Source: Tannerella sp.
Lineage (GTDB): Bacteria > Bacteroidota > Bacteroidia > Bacteroidales > Tannerellaceae
Reading direction: 5' to 3'
Assembly (NCBI GenBank): GCA_031268395.1
Contig: JAIRXI010000386.1
Coordinates: 1 to 8,460, forward strand
DNA length: 8,460 nucleotides
The notes under the pieces were generated by a model. It made no database searches. It worked only from the letters and a program-made list of their open reading frames with translations, and had not been told where the DNA came from. Shown piece after piece: positions 5,869-8,460 of this stretch. A program made the translations under genes and the position numbers. The stretch's first letter is position 1. Each line of letters begins with the position of its first letter.

Positions 5869-6674
5869 TGAATCTGGACTTGAGAGGGAAAGTGGCCGTC
5901 GTGACTGGCGGTGGCGGCGTACTGGGAGGAAGCATTTCGAAAAGCCTGGTGGAAAACGGGGTAAAGGTTGCCGTCCTTGACATAGCAAAGGATGCGCTGG
6001 AGAAGAGGGTTAGCGAACTGGAACCGTTTGGCCCGGTGACCGGCATCTCCTGCAACGTGCTGGAGATGGACAGTCTGGAAGCCGCCCGCGAACAGGTGCT
6101 GGCGAAGTGGGGCAGCATCGACATCCTGATTAACGCGGCGGGCGGCAACCTGCCGGGAGCAACACTGGCGGAAGACCAGGACGTTTTTGACATGAAAATC
6201 GAAGACTTCAACCGTGTGACGGACCTGAATCTGAACGGCACAGTCTATCCCTGTCTCGTATTCGGCAGGGCGATGGCACGAAAAGGCGAAGGCAGTATCC
6301 TCAACATCGCCTCCATGGCCTGCTATTCGGCCATCACGCGGGTGCCCGGCTATTCGGTGGCGAAAAACGGCGTGAGCATTTTCACCAAGTGGCTGGCCAT
6401 GGAAATGGCATTGAAGTTCAGCGAACGGATCCGCGTGAACGCGCTGGCTCCCGGCTTTTTCATCGGCAACCAGAACCGCGCCGTCCTCATCAGCCCCGAC
6501 GGCTCCTATACGGAACGAAGTCGAAAAATACTGGCGCGTACGCCTATGAAACGCTTCGGCGACATCACGGAACTGAACGGACTGGTACACTTTCTGTGTT
6601 CCGGACAGGCAAGCTTTATCACCGGCGCCATCATTCCTGTGGACGGCGGATTCAGTTCATTCAGCGGCGTTTGA
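5865..6674 (+). CDS. uxuB: SDR-family D-mannonate oxidoreductase (fructuronate reductase, UxuB/YjmF type)
   Basis: This 269-residue short-chain dehydrogenase interconverts D-fructuronate and D-mannonate in the cytoplasm. The nucleotide-binding motif is TGGGGVLGG (14-22), with valine where the middle glycine of TGxxxGxG usually sits. D39 after the second strand (VAVLD) suggests NAD(H) preference. NAAGG is at 90-94, and the catalytic set is probably N122, S150, Y163 and K167 (PGYSVAKNG), with PG at 196-197. The start is ATG 5865, or 5868 in the same frame; both overlap or abut the upstream stop. The frame is open far upstream, but that part is antisense-like shadow inside the DUF6807 gene, whereas MNLDLRGKVAVVTG is the normal SDR beginning. 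Function rests on the uxuA neighbour three bases downstream and on likeness to the Bacillus SDR-type UxuB. E. coli UxuB is from a different dehydrogenase family. Confidence 0.85.
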   Translation: MMNLDLRGKVAVVTGGGGVLGGSISKSLVENGVKVAVLDIAKDALEKRVSELEPFGPVTGISCNVLEMDSLEAAREQVLAKWGSIDILINAAGGNLPGATLAEDQDVFDMKIEDFNRVTDLNLNGTVYPCLVFGRAMARKGEGSILNIASMACYSAITRVPGYSVAKNGVSIFTKWLAMEMALKFSERIRVNALAPGFFIGNQNRAVLISPDGSYTERSRKILARTPMKRFGDITELNGLVHFLCSGQASFITGAIIPVDGGFSSFSGV

Positions 6675-6677
6675 GCG

Positions 6678-7886
6678 ATGGCGCTGGAGAAAACCTGGCG
6701 GTGGTTCGGGAAGGGCGATTCCGTCCCGCTGGCCTATTTGCGGCAGATGGGAATTGAAGGCGTCGTCACGGCGCTGCATCATATCCCGGCCGGAGAAGTC
6801 TGGCCGGTCGAAGAAATCCGTGCCGTCCGGGACGGAATTGCATCCTGCGGGATGCACTGGAGCGTCGTCGAAAGCTTGCCCGTTGCCGAAGGCATCAAGA
6901 CCCATTCGGCGGACTATCCGCGCCTGGTGGAGAACTATCGCCGCTCACTGCACAATCTGGGCGCGTGCGGGATCGACACGGTGTGCTATAATTTCATGCC
7001 CGTACTCGACTGGGCCCGTACCGACCTGCACCACCCGAACGGTCGGGGCGGCGAATCGATGCTGTTTGATTATCCGACGTTTGCCGCTTTCGACATCCAC
7101 ATCCTGCGACGCAGGGATGCGGCGGATGACTACGACCCTGCCGTCCGCCGGAAGGCGCAGGAGATAGCCCGTCGCATGACCGTCGCGCAGCAGGAGGAAC
7201 TGGCGCATAATATCATTGTCGTTACGCAGGCCTTTATTCACGGATCCGTCGGCGAAGGCGGCGATTACAGGCGGCAGTTCCTGAACTGCCTGGATACTTA
7301 CAGGCATATCGGGCCGGAGGTTTTGCGGGAACATCTGGCCCGTTTTCTGCAAGACGTCGTTCCGGCGGCTGAAGAAGCGGGCGTCAATCTCTGCATCCAT
7401 GCCGACGATCCGCCGTTTCCCCTGCTGGGATTGCCGCGTATTGCAAGTACGCTGGACGATTTCCTGCACATCACGGCGCAGTATGATTCGCCGGCCAACG
7501 GCATCACCTTCTGTACCGGTTCGCTGTCGACGCGCCCGGATAACGACCTGGCAGCAATGGCACTCGCCTTGGCCTCGCGGATACACTTCGTGCACCTGCG
7601 CAACACGATAGCCCTGCCCTGCCGCAGTTTCTGCGAATCCGACCACCTGACGGGAAGCGTTGACATGGTTGCCATCATCGGGATTTTGCTGGAAGAGCAG
7701 GCCGCACGAATCCACGCCGGACGCAGGGATGCGCGCATGCCATTCCGCCCTGACCACGGCGTCCGCATACTGGACGATTTCTCGCGGACGGCCAACCCAG
7801 GCTATCCTCTTTACGGACGCTTGAAGGGGCTGGCCGAAATCGACGGAATGCAGCAGGCCATCGCGCGGATGACGGGGATGGTTTAG
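6678..7886 (+). CDS. uxuA: Mannonate dehydratase
   Basis: UxuA removes water from D-mannonate to give 2-keto-3-deoxy-D-gluconate, the entry to KDG kinase and aldolase. The 402 residues match the full family length (about 394 in E. coli). Family motifs run throughout: TWRWFG (6-11), TALHHIPAGEVWPVEEI (31-47), CYNFMPVLDWARTDL (103-117), IHADDPP (240-246), FCTGSLS (278-284), HFVHLRN (303-309), RPDHG (357-361) and NPGYPLYGRLKGLAEIDG (373-390). By motif, the Mn2+ ligands known from family structures would be H241, C279, H306 and D359, with H360 and a tyrosine of PGYPLYG near the active site. All are present, so the enzyme should be active. The start is three bases after the uxuB stop. No KDG kinase, aldolase, isomerase or uronate transporter is in the window, so the rest of the pathway is encoded elsewhere. 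Confidence 0.95.
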   Translation: MALEKTWRWFGKGDSVPLAYLRQMGIEGVVTALHHIPAGEVWPVEEIRAVRDGIASCGMHWSVVESLPVAEGIKTHSADYPRLVENYRRSLHNLGACGIDTVCYNFMPVLDWARTDLHHPNGRGGESMLFDYPTFAAFDIHILRRRDAADDYDPAVRRKAQEIARRMTVAQQEELAHNIIVVTQAFIHGSVGEGGDYRRQFLNCLDTYRHIGPEVLREHLARFLQDVVPAAEEAGVNLCIHADDPPFPLLGLPRIASTLDDFLHITAQYDSPANGITFCTGSLSTRPDNDLAAMALALASRIHFVHLRNTIALPCRSFCESDHLTGSVDMVAIIGILLEEQAARIHAGRRDARMPFRPDHGVRILDDFSRTANPGYPLYGRLKGLAEIDGMQQAIARMTGMV

Positions 7887-7924
7887 ACTCAGGAAGTTCG
7901 TTTATCCGAAACCCGGTTTTTTTA

Positions 7925-7963
7925 TCCTGACATGTTCATTAGACGCTTCCCTTGTCGTGTCCG
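7925..7963 (+). repeat. Dispersed repeat, copy B (plus orientation)
   Basis: This copy reads TCCTGACATGTTCATTAGAC, then GCTTCCCTT and GTCGTGTCCGA. It closely matches copy A at 2951, including the T-rich lead-in and ACATGT, and it matches the core of copies C and D. It lies about 40 bases after the uxuA stop. Confidence 0.7.
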
Positions 7964-8081
7964 ACGGTGAAACTTCCTCCATGGAGATTTTTTGCTCAAG
8001 CGGATACGCCCCTTTTTTCTCAACAGGGTTACGGTTTCGTTAAAGGCCTGTCCCGGAAAGGACAGAGGCAGTTTTCATTTT

Positions 8082-8117
8082 CCAAACACGACAGGGAAAA
8101 CGTTTAATGGACATTTT
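8082..8117 (-). repeat. Dispersed repeat, copy E (minus orientation, divergent)
   Basis: On the minus strand it reads AAAATGTCCATTAAAC, then GTTTTCCCT and GTCGTGTTTGG, aligning to the core of copies A-D with a handful of substitutions. It is inverted relative to copy B. The pair resembles copies A and D in orientation, with the ATTAGAC side outward. Confidence 0.6.
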
Positions 8118-8300
8118 GGGTTTATTCTTTCCGCATCCGTGAAAAAGGCGATACGCTTTCCACCTTTCACTTCTTCTAATCGCGGCTCCAAGTCTTCTTC
8201 CAAAAACCTGCCTTGCTCGCTTTTTTTTCTTCCGTCAATGCTTTTGCCGGCGGCCAACTTTTAAAACCAAAATAATCAATTCGCTGACATCCGCCGTCCA

Positions 8301-8460
8301 TTACAGTTGATTCCGGTATTTGTCATGGAGCATTTTGCATACCTCCACCGTACGGCCGACCGGCTCAACGGGATAGTTACCGGAAGAAGTTATCCATGCG
8401 TAATCAAAACCGTACCAATCAATGACGGGTTCGACGTTCGGGTCTGTCATTTTGCGCAAT
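8301..8460 (-). CDS. Unrecognised protein, C-terminal 52 residues (gene continues past window end)
   Basis: On the minus strand a frame enters from the window edge and stops at TAA (8303-8301). It ends with MTDPNVEPVIDWYGFDYAW, then ITSSGNYPVEPVGRTVEVC and KMLHDKYRNQL. Composition is protein-like, with aromatic and charged residues evenly placed, common codons and no low-complexity bias, whereas the other frames are closed early. I do not recognise the family. The start and most of the gene lie beyond 8460. It points toward the operon, so the two units converge across the repeat-bearing gap. Confidence 0.55.
   Translation of the reverse strand, partial: LRKMTDPNVEPVIDWYGFDYAWITSSGNYPVEPVGRTVEVCKMLHDKYRNQL

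Larger units (their letters stand above)
7887..8300. other. Intergenic region after the operon, holding an inverted pair of dispersed repeats
   Basis: After the uxuA stop there is a short A/T-rich run with a weak AAAC/GTTT stem before a T-run (about 7909-7927), a poor terminator candidate. Then come repeat copies B and E in opposite orientation, about 120 bases apart. The minus frame at 8075-8257 reads plausibly (for example RFLEEDLEPRLEEVKGGKR) but starts only at TTG and ends inside copy E, so I treat it as a possible gene remnant. No RNA gene is seen. Confidence 0.4.

Noticed and set aside
4861..7757. Several minus-strand frames of 266-270 residues (4861-5661, 5790-6590, 6945-7757)
   Set aside because: All lie opposite well-supported genes of the operon and have shadow-like composition.
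7905..7930. Intrinsic terminator after uxuA
   Set aside because: There is a T-run but only a four-base AAAC/GTTT stem with a three-base loop, too weak to call.
7992..8264. 90-residue plus-strand frame
   Set aside because: It is serine/phenylalanine-rich, crosses repeat copy E, and the opposite strand reads at least as well.

Overview
The window looks like chromosome from a Bacteroidales-type member of the Bacteroidota, with slightly over 50% GC judged by eye. The grounds are promoters of the Bacteroidota form (TTTG, about 19-20 bases, TAnnTTTG), few Shine-Dalgarno sequences, small secreted proteins and lipoproteins, and two DUF6807 ('PmoA-like') proteins beside sugar-acid catabolism genes. 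Genus cannot be read from the sequence.

Left part (1-2843). Bases 2-599 hold what looks like the broken 3' end of a SAM-dependent methyltransferase gene. Three reading frames join into one plausible C-terminus if two single-base losses in homopolymers are allowed. A well-formed promoter (588-618) follows, then a 502-residue fusion of a DoxX-like membrane module, a twin-arginine segment and an aldo/keto-reductase-like TIM barrel (700-2208). Convergent to it is a small secreted protein of unknown function (2454-2843, minus).

Middle (2844-3714) has no convincing gene but much structure. A 57-bp inverted repeat (3059-3115 and 3403-3459, 54/57 identical) encloses ten tandem 21-bp near-palindromic units (3165-3375). 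This resembles a tandem-repeat MITE such as the BrickBuilt elements known from Porphyromonas. A consensus minus-strand promoter (3519-3550) points into it. A plus-strand promoter (3675-3682) drives the following operon.

Operon (3715-7886, plus) has four tightly packed genes: a DUF6807 lipoprotein, a second secreted DUF6807 protein, an SDR-type D-mannonate oxidoreductase (UxuB/YjmF type) and mannonate dehydratase (UxuA). The last two convert fructuronate to mannonate and then to 2-keto-3-deoxygluconate, so the operon is for uronic-acid use. The exported DUF6807 proteins probably act earlier, on a uronate-containing substrate outside the cytoplasm; that is inference.

Right part (7887-8460). 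Two more copies of the dispersed repeat lie here in opposite orientation (about 7925-7963 and 8082-8117), so repeat copies sit on both sides of the operon. The window ends inside the C-terminus of an unrecognised minus-strand gene (8301-8460).
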